This document shows positions 52,175-61,079 of a DNA stretch of 64,000 bases, one piece after another. The notes below the pieces were generated by a model. That model did no database searches, was not told the origin of the DNA, and worked only from the letters and a program-made list of their open reading frames with translations. Within the stretch, counting starts at the first letter, position 1. Every line of letters starts with the position of its first letter. Position numbers and translations under genes: made by a program. Source of the DNA: Planctomycetota bacterium (lineage in GTDB: Bacteria > Planctomycetota > Phycisphaerae > Phycisphaerales > Zrk34); assembly GCA_016125255.1 (NCBI GenBank), contig WGMD01000029.1:124001-188000 (forward strand), given 5' to 3'.

Positions 52175-54115
52175 ATGACGACGATGCCCGACTACCTGCT
52201 GACGCAGCGGGAGCTGATTCCGACGGTGATTTTCAACCAATCGCGCGAGGCCTCCGTGGCGGTGGCGCGCGAGATGGCGCAGCTCATTCGTGACAAGGCC
52301 GCCAAAAAGCAGAACGCCGTGCTGGGGCTGGCGACCGGCTCCACGCCGACCGGCGTCTACGCCGAACTGATCCGCATGCATCGCGAAGAAGGCCTGAGCT
52401 TCAAGAACGTCATCACGTTCAACCTCGACGAATACTTCCCCATGCAGCCGCACGAGCTTCAGTCCTACGTGCGCTTCATGAACGAGCACCTTTTCGATCA
52501 CATCGACATCGACCGCAGGAACGTGCACATCCCCGACGGCACGCTGGCGCTGGAGCAGATGCCCGAGCACTGCGCCGGTTACGAGCGCGCAATCGCCGAG
52601 GCGGGCGGCATCGACCTGCAGATTCTCGGCATCGGCCGCACCGGTCACGTCGGGTTCAACGAGCCGGGCTCCGGCCGCAACTCCGTCACGCGCCTCATCA
52701 CGCTCGACAACGTGACGCGCAACGACGCCGCCGCCGACTTCTTCGGCAAGGAGAACGTCCCCCGCCGCGCCATCACGATGGGCGTCGCGACGATTCTCCG
52801 CGCCAAGCGCATCCTGCTGATGGCGTTCGGCGAAGGCAAGGCGCCGGTCGTGGCCAAAGCCATCGAAGGCGAGATCACCGACCAGATCGCCGCCAGCTTT
52901 CTGCAGGAGCACCCCAACGCGCAGATCATGCTCGACGCCGCGGCGTCGGCGCAGCTCACGCGCACCAAGGCGCCCTGGGTGCTGGGCCCCATCGAATGGG
53001 ACGAAGCCACGATCCGCACCGCCGTCATCTGGCTCGCCCGCAAGGTCAAAAAGCCCATCCTCAAGCTCACCGACGAGGACTACAACGAAAACCACCTGCA
53101 GGACCTGCTCGCCGATCACGGGTCGGCGTACGACATCAACGTGCGCGTGTTCCGTCTGATGCAGCGCACGATCACCGGCTGGCCCGGCGGCAAGCCCGAG
53201 CATCTCAAGAAGCCCGGCGACATGACCCGCCCCACCGACCGCATCTTCCCCAAGCGCGTCATCTGCTTCTCCCCTCACCCCGATGACGACGTCATCTCGA
53301 TGGGCGGCACGCTGATCCGCCTCGCCGATCACGGTCACGAAGTCCACATCGCCTATCAGACCTCCGGCAACATTGCCGTGTTCGATGACGATGCGCGTCG
53401 CTTCACCGACTTCGCCGCCGAGTTCAACCAGATCTTCGGCATCGACAAGCAGCAGACCGTCGAGATCGAAAAGCATATCGAGCAGTTCCTCAAGAACCGC
53501 GAGCCCGGTCAGACCGACAGCCCGCAGATTCAGAAGATCAAGGGCATGATCCGCCGCGGCGAAGCCAAGGCGGGCGCCCGCGCCGCCGGCGTCCCCGAAG
53601 AGCATTGCCATTTCCTGGACATGCCCTTCTATGAAACCGGCACCGTGCGCAAGAAGGCGATCGGCGATGAGGATGTGAAGATCATCGTGGAACTGCTCCG
53701 CGAGATTAAGCCGCATCAGATCTACGCCGCCGGCGACTTGTCCGACCCGCATGGGACGCACCGCGTATGTCTGTCGGCCATCATCCGCGCGATCGAAATC
53801 CTGCGCGATGAAAAGTGGTTCGACGACTGCGAGGTCTGGCTGTATCGCGGGGCGTGGCAGGAATGGGAGCCCGAGAAGATCGAGATGGCGGTGCCGATCA
53901 GCCCCGATGAGCTGATGCGCAAGCGCGTGGCGATCTTCAAGCACCAGAGCCAGAAGGACAAGGCCATGTTCCCCGGCTCCGACAAGCGCGAGTTCTGGCA
54001 GCGCGCCGAGGACCGCAACCGCGACACCGCCCGCATCTACGACGAGCTGGGCCTGCCCGAGTACGAAGCGATGGAAGGCTTCGTGCGATGGGACGGGCAT
54101 ACGCGTTACCTTTGA
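52175..54115 (+). CDS. nagB: glucosamine-6-phosphate deaminase fused to a PIG-L-type deacetylase
   Basis: 646 residues. The N-terminal half (about 1-285) is a NagB-like sugar isomerase: GLATGSTPTGVYAELIRMH (about 48), FNLDEYFPM (about 88), and LGIGRTGHVGFNEPGS (about 150). The C-terminal half (about 360-640) is PIG-L/LmbE-like with the zinc motif CFSPHPDDDVISMGG (about 368) and GDLSDPHGTHR. It would act on amino-sugars at two steps: deaminate glucosamine 6-phosphate to fructose 6-phosphate, and deacetylate an N-acetylated sugar. The second NagB catalytic region differs (RTGHVGF for NGHIGF), so activity needs testing. Confidence 0.9.
   Translation: MTTMPDYLLTQRELIPTVIFNQSREASVAVAREMAQLIRDKAAKKQNAVLGLATGSTPTGVYAELIRMHREEGLSFKNVITFNLDEYFPMQPHELQSYVRFMNEHLFDHIDIDRRNVHIPDGTLALEQMPEHCAGYERAIAEAGGIDLQILGIGRTGHVGFNEPGSGRNSVTRLITLDNVTRNDAAADFFGKENVPRRAITMGVATILRAKRILLMAFGEGKAPVVAKAIEGEITDQIAASFLQEHPNAQIMLDAAASAQLTRTKAPWVLGPIEWDEATIRTAVIWLARKVKKPILKLTDEDYNENHLQDLLADHGSAYDINVRVFRLMQRTITGWPGGKPEHLKKPGDMTRPTDRIFPKRVICFSPHPDDDVISMGGTLIRLADHGHEVHIAYQTSGNIAVFDDDARRFTDFAAEFNQIFGIDKQQTVEIEKHIEQFLKNREPGQTDSPQIQKIKGMIRRGEAKAGARAAGVPEEHCHFLDMPFYETGTVRKKAIGDEDVKIIVELLREIKPHQIYAAGDLSDPHGTHRVCLSAIIRAIEILRDEKWFDDCEVWLYRGAWQEWEPEKIEMAVPISPDELMRKRVAIFKHQSQKDKAMFPGSDKREFWQRAEDRNRDTARIYDELGLPEYEAMEGFVRWDGHTRYL
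52784..52800 (+). other. position of the conserved NagB core in the fusion (low weight)
   Basis: A short stretch encoding VATILRAKRIL, a late motif of NagB-like proteins, is kept in the fusion, supporting that its N-terminal half is a full sugar isomerase domain rather than a fragment. Confidence 0.3.
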
Positions 54116-54177
54116 CGCCGACATCGCTCCGCGGGCCCGCGCTTCCGATCATTCGTCGACTGTTTGAAAGGATGGGC

Positions 54178-57100
54178 ATGCCCACGGATTGTCTGCGCCG
54201 CTGTGTCGTCATCATCACCGTGATCCTGTCGCTCGGCGCCGTCGCGCCGGCGCAGGAGGACAGCGACCATCAGGAAAAGCTCGACGCTGCGCACGCCAAG
54301 CTCAAGGCGACGCTCTTCGCCGGCGAGTCGATGCTCGGCAGCCCGATCGCCATCAGCGTCGACGATCACGGCAACGTCTTCGTCACCGTCACGACCCGCC
54401 GGCGAAGTTCCGACCTGGACTACCGCGGCGGGCCGGAGGTGGCGAAAGTGCTTTCGCTTTCGAGCACGGAGGAACGCCGGGCGTTTCTGCACGAGCGCTT
54501 CGCCACTTCCAACAAGGCGGGCGATCTGAACAAGGATGGCAAGAAGGATTGGCGCGATCTGGCGGTACAGAGCGAGCAGATCATCGAGCTGCGCGACACG
54601 GACGGCGACGGCACGGCTGACAAGTCGATTGTCTACGCGGACGGGTTCAACAATGAAGTGACCGGTGTGGCGGCGGGCGTGCTGGCGTTCGACGGCGATG
54701 TGTATCTGACGTGCATCCCCGATCTGTGGAAACTGCGCGACACCAACGGCGACGGCAAAGTCGACGAACGCAAAATTCTCTCCACCGGCTACGGCGTCAA
54801 GTGCGGCTACTCCGGGCACGACATGCACGGATTGACCATCGGGCCGGACGGCAAAATCTACTGGTCCCTCGCTGACAAAGGCGCGAACGTCACCACGCCC
54901 GACGGCCGCAAGCTTGTCTACACGCACACCGGCACCGTCTGGCGATGCAATCCCGACGGCAGCGAACTGGAGGTCTACGCTTACGGGCTGCGCAATCCGC
55001 AGGAGATCGCCTTCGATGAATACGGGTATCTGTTCAACGTCGACAACGACGGCGACTTCCCCGGCGAGCGCGAGCGTGTGGTGTACATCGCCGAGGGCAG
55101 CGATTCGGGATGGCGCAACAACTGGCAGTATCGCGGGCAGGAGTACAACCCGTGGATGAACGAAAACATGTGGAAGCCGCGGGAAAAGGGTCAGGCGGCG
55201 TACTTTCTCGCGCCGATCGCCAATTATTCATCGGGGCCGTGCGGATTCAAATATGAACCGGGCACGGCGCTTTCGGACAGATTCCGCGGGCGCTTCTTTC
55301 TGACCGAAGCGCCCAGCGGCGTGCTGAGCATGTTCACGCTCACGCCCAAAGGCGCCGGCTTCGAGATGGGCGAACCCGAGGTGCTCTACCGCGGACTCGT
55401 CGGGGCGGGCATCACGTTCGGACCCGACGGCGATCTGTACGTGGCCGACTGGCTAGGCGGATGGGTCCCGCAGGGTAAGGGCAAGGTTTGGAAACTCGAC
55501 GACGCCGCGACGCCGCCGTCGCCGGCACGACTCGAAACGCAAAAGCTGCTCAATACGGGTATGGACCAGCGCGAAGTTGCATCGCTCAAAGCGCTGCTCG
55601 GCCATGCGGACATGCGCGTGCGTCAGGCGGCGCAGTTCGAGCTGGTCAAGCGCGGCTTGAGCGGCGATCTGTGGGCGGTCGCGAAAGACACGAAGGCGGC
55701 GCCCTTGGCGCGGATTCATGCGATGTGGGGCCTCGCCGAGTTGAGCCATCGCAAGGGCCTGCCGGACGGCGGATCGATCGCGGACCTCATGCATGATGAC
55801 GATGCCCATGTGCGCGAGCAGGCGGCGAAGGTCGCCGGCGACGCGCGTCAGAAGGATGTTGAGCCGGCATTGATCGCGGCGCTGGCGGATGATTCGGCGC
55901 GCGTGCGTTATCAGGCGGCGATCGCGCTGGGCAAGGTCGGAATGCCGGCGGAGGTCGGGCCGGTGGTGAAGATGATCGAGGCGAACAATGATGCGGATCA
56001 GGTGTTGCGACACGCGGGGGCGTACGCGCTGGCGGGCATCGGCGATGCCAACACGGTCGTCGCGCTGTGCAAGCATTCGTCGACGGCGGTGCGGCTCGCG
56101 GCGGTGATCGCGCTGCGGCGCATGGCGGACCCGGGCGTCGCAGTATTTCTCGATGATGCGGACGAATCCGTCGTCGCCGAGGCGGCGCGGGCGATTCATG
56201 ATGATCGTTCGATTCCCGCCGCCCTGCCGGCTTTGGCGAAGGTACTCGAGCGCACGGGGCTCAGGAACGTCGCGCTGCTTCGCCGGGCGATCAATGCGAA
56301 TCTGCGGCTGGGCGAACCCGCCGATGCGCAGCGGCTCATCGACTACGCCGCCGACAGCGCCGGGCCGATCGACATGCGTGCCGAGGCGCTGGCCGCGCTT
56401 TCGTACTGGAACGACAAGCTGGAAATCGATCGGGTGGAAGGCGTATATCGCCCGCTGCCGGGACGGGACGTCAAGCTGATCTATACCATGCTCGACAAGT
56501 CGACCGCACTGACCGCCGCTGATTGCCCGGACGCGGTGCGTGCCGCGGCGGCGACGGCGGCGGGCAAGTTGCACTATGGCGGATACAACGCCCTGCTGCC
56601 GATCTGGGTCGCCGACCCGAAGGCCGCGCCGGTGCTGCACATGGCGGCCCTGTCGGCGATGGCGAATCTGCATCACCCGCTGCTCAAGCAAGCCGTCGAC
56701 ACCGCGATCGGCGATGGCGACAAGAATGTCCGCATCGCGGCGGTGAAGCTCATGACGCAGACAGAAGGCGGCAATCTCGTCGACGCCCTCAAGAAACTGC
56801 TCAACGGCGAGACGAGCCAGCAGCAGGCGGCCCTGGCCGTGCTCGGCGACATGCCCAAGGACAAGAAGGCGGTGGGCGTACTCAATGAGCAGATGGATCA
56901 ACTGCTCACCGGCAAAATCCCGGCGGAGATTCAACTTGACCTCATCGAGGCCGCGAAACTCAGCAAGGACAACTCCATCAAGAAAAAGCTCGACAAGTAT
57001 GAGAGCGCCAAGTCCAAGAGCGATCCGCTGGCGGCGTACAGCGAGACGCTTGTCGGAGGCGACGCCGATCGCGGGCGCGTGATCTTCACGGACAACCTCG

Positions 57101-57471
57101 CCGCCGGCTGCATCCGTTGTCACTCCATCAGTGACGCCCCGAACCCCGTCGCGCCGAATCTGTCGAAGGTCGGCCAGCGCGCCCCGCGGTCCTACCTCCT
57201 TCAGTCGCTCATCGAGCCCTCCGCCGTCGTCGTCGAGGGCTTCGGCGTCGCCAGCGTCACGCTCAAGAACGGCACCACGGTGTCCGGATTCCTCCGCAAG
57301 GAGGACAAGACTACGCTGACCATCGCCATGGGCGACGGCTCGCTGGCCACCGTGGCGGTGAGCGACATCGCGAGCCGGGCGCCGGTGGTGTCGGTGATGC
57401 CGCCGATGGGGGCGATTCTGACCAAGGCGCAGATACGCGATGTCATCGAGTTTCTGAGCACGCTCAACTAA
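54178..57471 (+). CDS. PVC-type CxxCH heme protein with beta-propeller and HEAT repeats
   Basis: 1097 residues. Signal peptide (VVIITVILSLGAVAPAQ). A beta-propeller dehydrogenase-like domain (about 30-470) includes AISVDDHGNVFVTVTTR, YGLRNPQEIAFDEYGYLFNV and ITFGPDGDLYVADW; it contains Ca-site-like motifs DLNKDGKKD, DTDGDGTAD and DTNGDGKVDE. HEAT repeats fill about 480-930. The C-terminal cytochrome c domain has CIRCHS (about 977) and ends in QIRDVIEFLSTL. Such proteins are thought to oxidise sugars or alcohols in the periplasm and pass electrons to the heme. The ATG at 54178 is preferred because of AAAGGA at 54167-54172; an ATG at 54172 is also possible. Confidence 0.9.
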   Translation: MPTDCLRRCVVIITVILSLGAVAPAQEDSDHQEKLDAAHAKLKATLFAGESMLGSPIAISVDDHGNVFVTVTTRRRSSDLDYRGGPEVAKVLSLSSTEERRAFLHERFATSNKAGDLNKDGKKDWRDLAVQSEQIIELRDTDGDGTADKSIVYADGFNNEVTGVAAGVLAFDGDVYLTCIPDLWKLRDTNGDGKVDERKILSTGYGVKCGYSGHDMHGLTIGPDGKIYWSLADKGANVTTPDGRKLVYTHTGTVWRCNPDGSELEVYAYGLRNPQEIAFDEYGYLFNVDNDGDFPGERERVVYIAEGSDSGWRNNWQYRGQEYNPWMNENMWKPREKGQAAYFLAPIANYSSGPCGFKYEPGTALSDRFRGRFFLTEAPSGVLSMFTLTPKGAGFEMGEPEVLYRGLVGAGITFGPDGDLYVADWLGGWVPQGKGKVWKLDDAATPPSPARLETQKLLNTGMDQREVASLKALLGHADMRVRQAAQFELVKRGLSGDLWAVAKDTKAAPLARIHAMWGLAELSHRKGLPDGGSIADLMHDDDAHVREQAAKVAGDARQKDVEPALIAALADDSARVRYQAAIALGKVGMPAEVGPVVKMIEANNDADQVLRHAGAYALAGIGDANTVVALCKHSSTAVRLAAVIALRRMADPGVAVFLDDADESVVAEAARAIHDDRSIPAALPALAKVLERTGLRNVALLRRAINANLRLGEPADAQRLIDYAADSAGPIDMRAEALAALSYWNDKLEIDRVEGVYRPLPGRDVKLIYTMLDKSTALTAADCPDAVRAAAATAAGKLHYGGYNALLPIWVADPKAAPVLHMAALSAMANLHHPLLKQAVDTAIGDGDKNVRIAAVKLMTQTEGGNLVDALKKLLNGETSQQQAALAVLGDMPKDKKAVGVLNEQMDQLLTGKIPAEIQLDLIEAAKLSKDNSIKKKLDKYESAKSKSDPLAAYSETLVGGDADRGRVIFTDNLAAGCIRCHSISDAPNPVAPNLSKVGQRAPRSYLLQSLIEPSAVVVEGFGVASVTLKNGTTVSGFLRKEDKTTLTIAMGDGSLATVAVSDIASRAPVVSVMPPMGAILTKAQIRDVIEFLSTLN

Positions 57472-57689
57472 CGGATTTGGCCGCAAAAGCTAGTTGTTTC
57501 ATTTTGCCGCGCCAGCCCTTAAGATGTGCGTCCATGCGAGCCAGTGGTCAGTCCGTTGCGGCTGTGGTTGGGCGAGTTTTCGTCCGGGCGGCGGCGCCTT
57601 GGCAATCGGTCGATCAGTCGCAATCCCAACGCCAATTTTGAGTTTGATGTGGTCCAGCTCAACGCTGTCCACGCGGAGATGCTCAAATC

Positions 57690-60600
57690 ATGAGTATTCG
57701 TATCGCGCTTAATCATCAGACGGTTTACAAGTACGATCGGCCCGTGGGCATGGGGCCGCAGCTCATCCGACTGCGCCCCGCGCCGCATGCGCGGACGCCG
57801 ATCCTCAGCTACTGCCTGAAGATCACGCCCGAACAGCATTTCATCAACTGGCAGCAGGACCCGCAGTCGAATTTCCTGGCCCGCATCGTGTTCCCGGAGA
57901 AGATCAACGAATTCCGCGTCGAGGTCGATCTCGTGGCGGACATGACGGTGATCAATCCCTTTGATTTTTTCGTCGATCCGGCGGCGGAGACGTATCCGTT
58001 CAAATATGACGACTGGCTCTCGCGCGAGATCGCGCCGTTTCTGCGGCTTGCCGAGGCGGGGCCGCATTTGAAGAAGTTCGTGGCGAGCGTCGACCGAAGC
58101 GCATGCAACACGGTGACGTTCATCACGCGGCTCAATCATCAGCTTCAGACGATGATCCGCTACATGATCCGCATGGAGCCGGGCGTGCAGTCGCCGGACG
58201 AGACGCTGGAGAAAGCCAGCGGGTCGTGCCGCGACTCGGCGTGGCTTTTGGTGCAGACGCTTCGGCAACTCGGCATCGCGGCGCGCTTCGTGTCGGGCTA
58301 CCTGATTCAGCTCAAGCCCGATCAGAAATCGCTCGACGGCCCCAGCGGCGCGGAGGCGGACTTCACCGATCTGCATGCGTGGTGCGAAGCGTACATCCCC
58401 GGCGCCGGTTGGATCGGGCTTGATCCGACGAGCGGGCTGCTGGCGGGGGAAGGCCACATTCCCGTCGCCGCCACGCCCGACCCGTTCTCCGCCGCGCCGA
58501 TCAGCGGGGGGCTCGAGCCCTGCGAGGTCGAGTTCGAGCATCACATGAAGGTGACGCGCGTGCATGAAGACCCGCGCGTCACGCTGCCGTACACCTCCGA
58601 GCAGTGGGCCCGGATCGATGCGCTGGGGTGTCTGGTCGACGAGCGACTCAAGGCGGACGATGTGCGCCTGACCGCCGGGGGCGAGCCGACGTTCGTGTCG
58701 ATCGACGATATGGAAGGCGCGGAATGGAACACCGCGGCGGTCGGTCCGACGAAGCGCGGGCTCGCCGAATCGCTGCTCCGCAAGCTCAAGGCGCATTTCG
58801 CGCCCGGCGGGCTGCTGCACTTCGGACAGGGCAAGTGGTACCCCGGCGAGCAGCTACCGCGATGGGCGCTGACGTGCTACTGGCGTCGCGACGGTCATCC
58901 GATCTGGCATGACGAATCGCTGTTGGCCGACGGGTCCAAAGACCTGGGTTACACCACCGGCGACGCGGAGCGCTTCATGACCGAGTTGGCCCATCGGCTC
59001 AAGGTCAAAGGCGCGCACGTCGCCGCGGCGTTCGAGGATCCGATTTATTTCATGGACAAGGAGCACCGCCTTCCGATCAACGTCGATCCGACCGACAGCC
59101 GCATCAAGGACCCGGAGGAACGGGCGCGGCTCAGGCGTGTGTTCTCGCACGGACTCGGCAAACCCGTCGGCTATGTGCTGCCTCTCACGCGCCGATGGGA
59201 GGATGGACAGAAGGTGTGGTACAGCGGTTTGTGGATGCTGCGGGCGCAGCATGTGGTGCTCATCCCCGGCGACTCGCCGATCGGGCTGCGACTGCCGTTG
59301 CCGAGTCTGCCGTGGGTCTCGGCGGCGCACTATCCGCATATCCATCCGGTCGATCCGATGGCTACGCGCGATCCGTTGCCGACGGAGCTGCATCGGCAGT
59401 ATCGTGATCATCCGAACGCGAATGCGAAGCGCCATGGCGATGCCGAACGCGAACCGCTCAAGCCGGGCGAGTCGGCGGACTGGGTCGTGCGGACGGCGTT
59501 GTGCGTCGAAGTGCGGCAGGGCCGGTTGTACATCTTCATGCCGCCGGTGTCGGGGATCGAAGAATACCTTGACCTGATCGCGGCGATCGAGGCGACGGCG
59601 GCGGCGATGAAACTCGCCGTGATCATCGAAGGCGAACCCCCGCCGCATGACCATCGCGTCAATTCGCTCAAGGTCACGCCCGACCCCGGCGTCATCGAGG
59701 TGAACATTCAGCCGTCGATGTCATGGGAGGAACTCGTTCACAACACGACGACGCTCTACGACGAAGCCCGTCTCGCGCGCCTCGGCACGGAGAAGTTCAT
59801 GCTCGACGGCCGGCACTGCGGCACCGGCGGAGGCAACCACGTCGTCCTCGGCGGCGCGACGCCCGCCGACAGTCCGTTCCTCCGTCGGCCCGATCTGCTG
59901 CGATCGCTCGTGTGCTACTGGCTCAATCATCCATCGCTCAGCTATCTGTTCTGCGGGCAGTTCATCGGGCCGACGAGTCAGGCGCCGCGCATCGACGAGG
60001 CCCGGCACGACAGCGTGTATGAACTGGAAATCGCCTGCGAAGAGATGGAGCGGCAGCTTCGCATGTTCGGCAAGGTCCCGCCGTGGATGGTCGACCGATT
60101 CTTCCGCAATCTGCTGACGGACCTGACGGGCAACACGCACCGCGCCGAATTCTGCATCGACAAGCTGTTCTCGCCGGATTCGTCGACGGGGCGGTTGGGC
60201 CTCGTCGAGTTCCGCGGGCTGGAGATGCCGCCGCATGCGCAGATGAGCTTGACGCAGCAGCTTCTGCTCCGGGCGGCGGTGGCGCGTTTCTGGCGCGAGC
60301 CGTATCGTCAGCGGCCGATCCGATGGGGCACGCGGCTGCACGATCAGTTCATGTTGCCGCATTATGTGTGGTCGGATTTCCGCCACGTGATCGACGACAT
60401 GCGGGCCGCGGGCTTCGACCTCGAAGCCGAGTGGTTCAAGGTGCACTACGAATTTCGCTTCCCGCGGCATGGGACGATTCAGCGCGACGATATCGCGATC
60501 GAGTTGCGACAGGCGATCGAGCCGTGGATCGTGCTCGGCGAGGAACCGGTCGGCGGGGCGACGGCTCGTTACGTCGATTCGTCCGTCGAGCGATTGCAGG

Positions 60601-61001
60601 TCAAGGTCGAGAACCTCATCGACACGCGGCACGTCATGACATGCAACGGACGCCGTCTCCCGCTGCATGCGACCGGCGTGCACGGGCAGTACGTGGCGGG
60701 CGTGCGATACCGGGCGTGGCAGCCGCCGAGCTGTCTGCATCCGACGATCGGCGTGCACACGCCTTTGGTGTTCGACATCATCGACAAGTGGGCGGGGCGT
60801 TCGATCGGCGGATGCACCTATCACGTCGCGCACCCCGGCGGTCGGAACTACGAGACGTTCCCGGTCAACGCCATGGAGGCCGAGGCCCGGCGGCGGGCCC
60901 GCTTCTTCGACGAAGGCCACACGCCCGGCCCGCTGAGTGTCCGCGAAGAGCCGGTCAATGCGGAGTTCCCGCATACGCTGGACCTGCGACGCGGGTATTG
61001 A
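57690..61001 (+). CDS. transglutaminase-like protein with DUF2126 domain
   Basis: 1103 residues. N-terminal transglutaminase N-domain (RIALNHQTVYKYDRPVGMGPQL), then the protease-like core with Cys in KASGSCRDSAWLLV (about 180), His in DLHAWCEAYIPGAGWIGLDP and Asp in that strand (about 230-250). The large C-terminal DUF2126 domain (about 320-1090) has LTAGGEPTFVSIDDMEGAEW and DGRHCGTGGGNHVVLGG. Found with ATP-grasp/alpha-E genes in many bacteria and thought to act on a peptide. It is followed 78 bp later by just such a gene. No signal peptide is visible, so it is cytoplasmic. Confidence 0.9.
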   Translation: MSIRIALNHQTVYKYDRPVGMGPQLIRLRPAPHARTPILSYCLKITPEQHFINWQQDPQSNFLARIVFPEKINEFRVEVDLVADMTVINPFDFFVDPAAETYPFKYDDWLSREIAPFLRLAEAGPHLKKFVASVDRSACNTVTFITRLNHQLQTMIRYMIRMEPGVQSPDETLEKASGSCRDSAWLLVQTLRQLGIAARFVSGYLIQLKPDQKSLDGPSGAEADFTDLHAWCEAYIPGAGWIGLDPTSGLLAGEGHIPVAATPDPFSAAPISGGLEPCEVEFEHHMKVTRVHEDPRVTLPYTSEQWARIDALGCLVDERLKADDVRLTAGGEPTFVSIDDMEGAEWNTAAVGPTKRGLAESLLRKLKAHFAPGGLLHFGQGKWYPGEQLPRWALTCYWRRDGHPIWHDESLLADGSKDLGYTTGDAERFMTELAHRLKVKGAHVAAAFEDPIYFMDKEHRLPINVDPTDSRIKDPEERARLRRVFSHGLGKPVGYVLPLTRRWEDGQKVWYSGLWMLRAQHVVLIPGDSPIGLRLPLPSLPWVSAAHYPHIHPVDPMATRDPLPTELHRQYRDHPNANAKRHGDAEREPLKPGESADWVVRTALCVEVRQGRLYIFMPPVSGIEEYLDLIAAIEATAAAMKLAVIIEGEPPPHDHRVNSLKVTPDPGVIEVNIQPSMSWEELVHNTTTLYDEARLARLGTEKFMLDGRHCGTGGGNHVVLGGATPADSPFLRRPDLLRSLVCYWLNHPSLSYLFCGQFIGPTSQAPRIDEARHDSVYELEIACEEMERQLRMFGKVPPWMVDRFFRNLLTDLTGNTHRAEFCIDKLFSPDSSTGRLGLVEFRGLEMPPHAQMSLTQQLLLRAAVARFWREPYRQRPIRWGTRLHDQFMLPHYVWSDFRHVIDDMRAAGFDLEAEWFKVHYEFRFPRHGTIQRDDIAIELRQAIEPWIVLGEEPVGGATARYVDSSVERLQVKVENLIDTRHVMTCNGRRLPLHATGVHGQYVAGVRYRAWQPPSCLHPTIGVHTPLVFDIIDKWAGRSIGGCTYHVAHPGGRNYETFPVNAMEAEARRRARFFDEGHTPGPLSVREEPVNAEFPHTLDLRRGY

Positions 61002-61079
61002 ACAGTGTAAAATGCTCGACCAAAGGCGCCGCTGCGCCGATGATGGATGTACCGACGCGTGTCGGGATGGACCACAAGG

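Noticed and set aside
52154-54124. 656-residue minus-strand open frame
   Set aside because: Antisense shadow of the NagB/PIG-L gene; no family motif.
57480-57520. Imperfect hairpin GCCGCAAAA / TTTTGCCGC after the heme protein gene
   Set aside because: The stem has a mismatch near its base and weak pairing; not enough to call a terminator.
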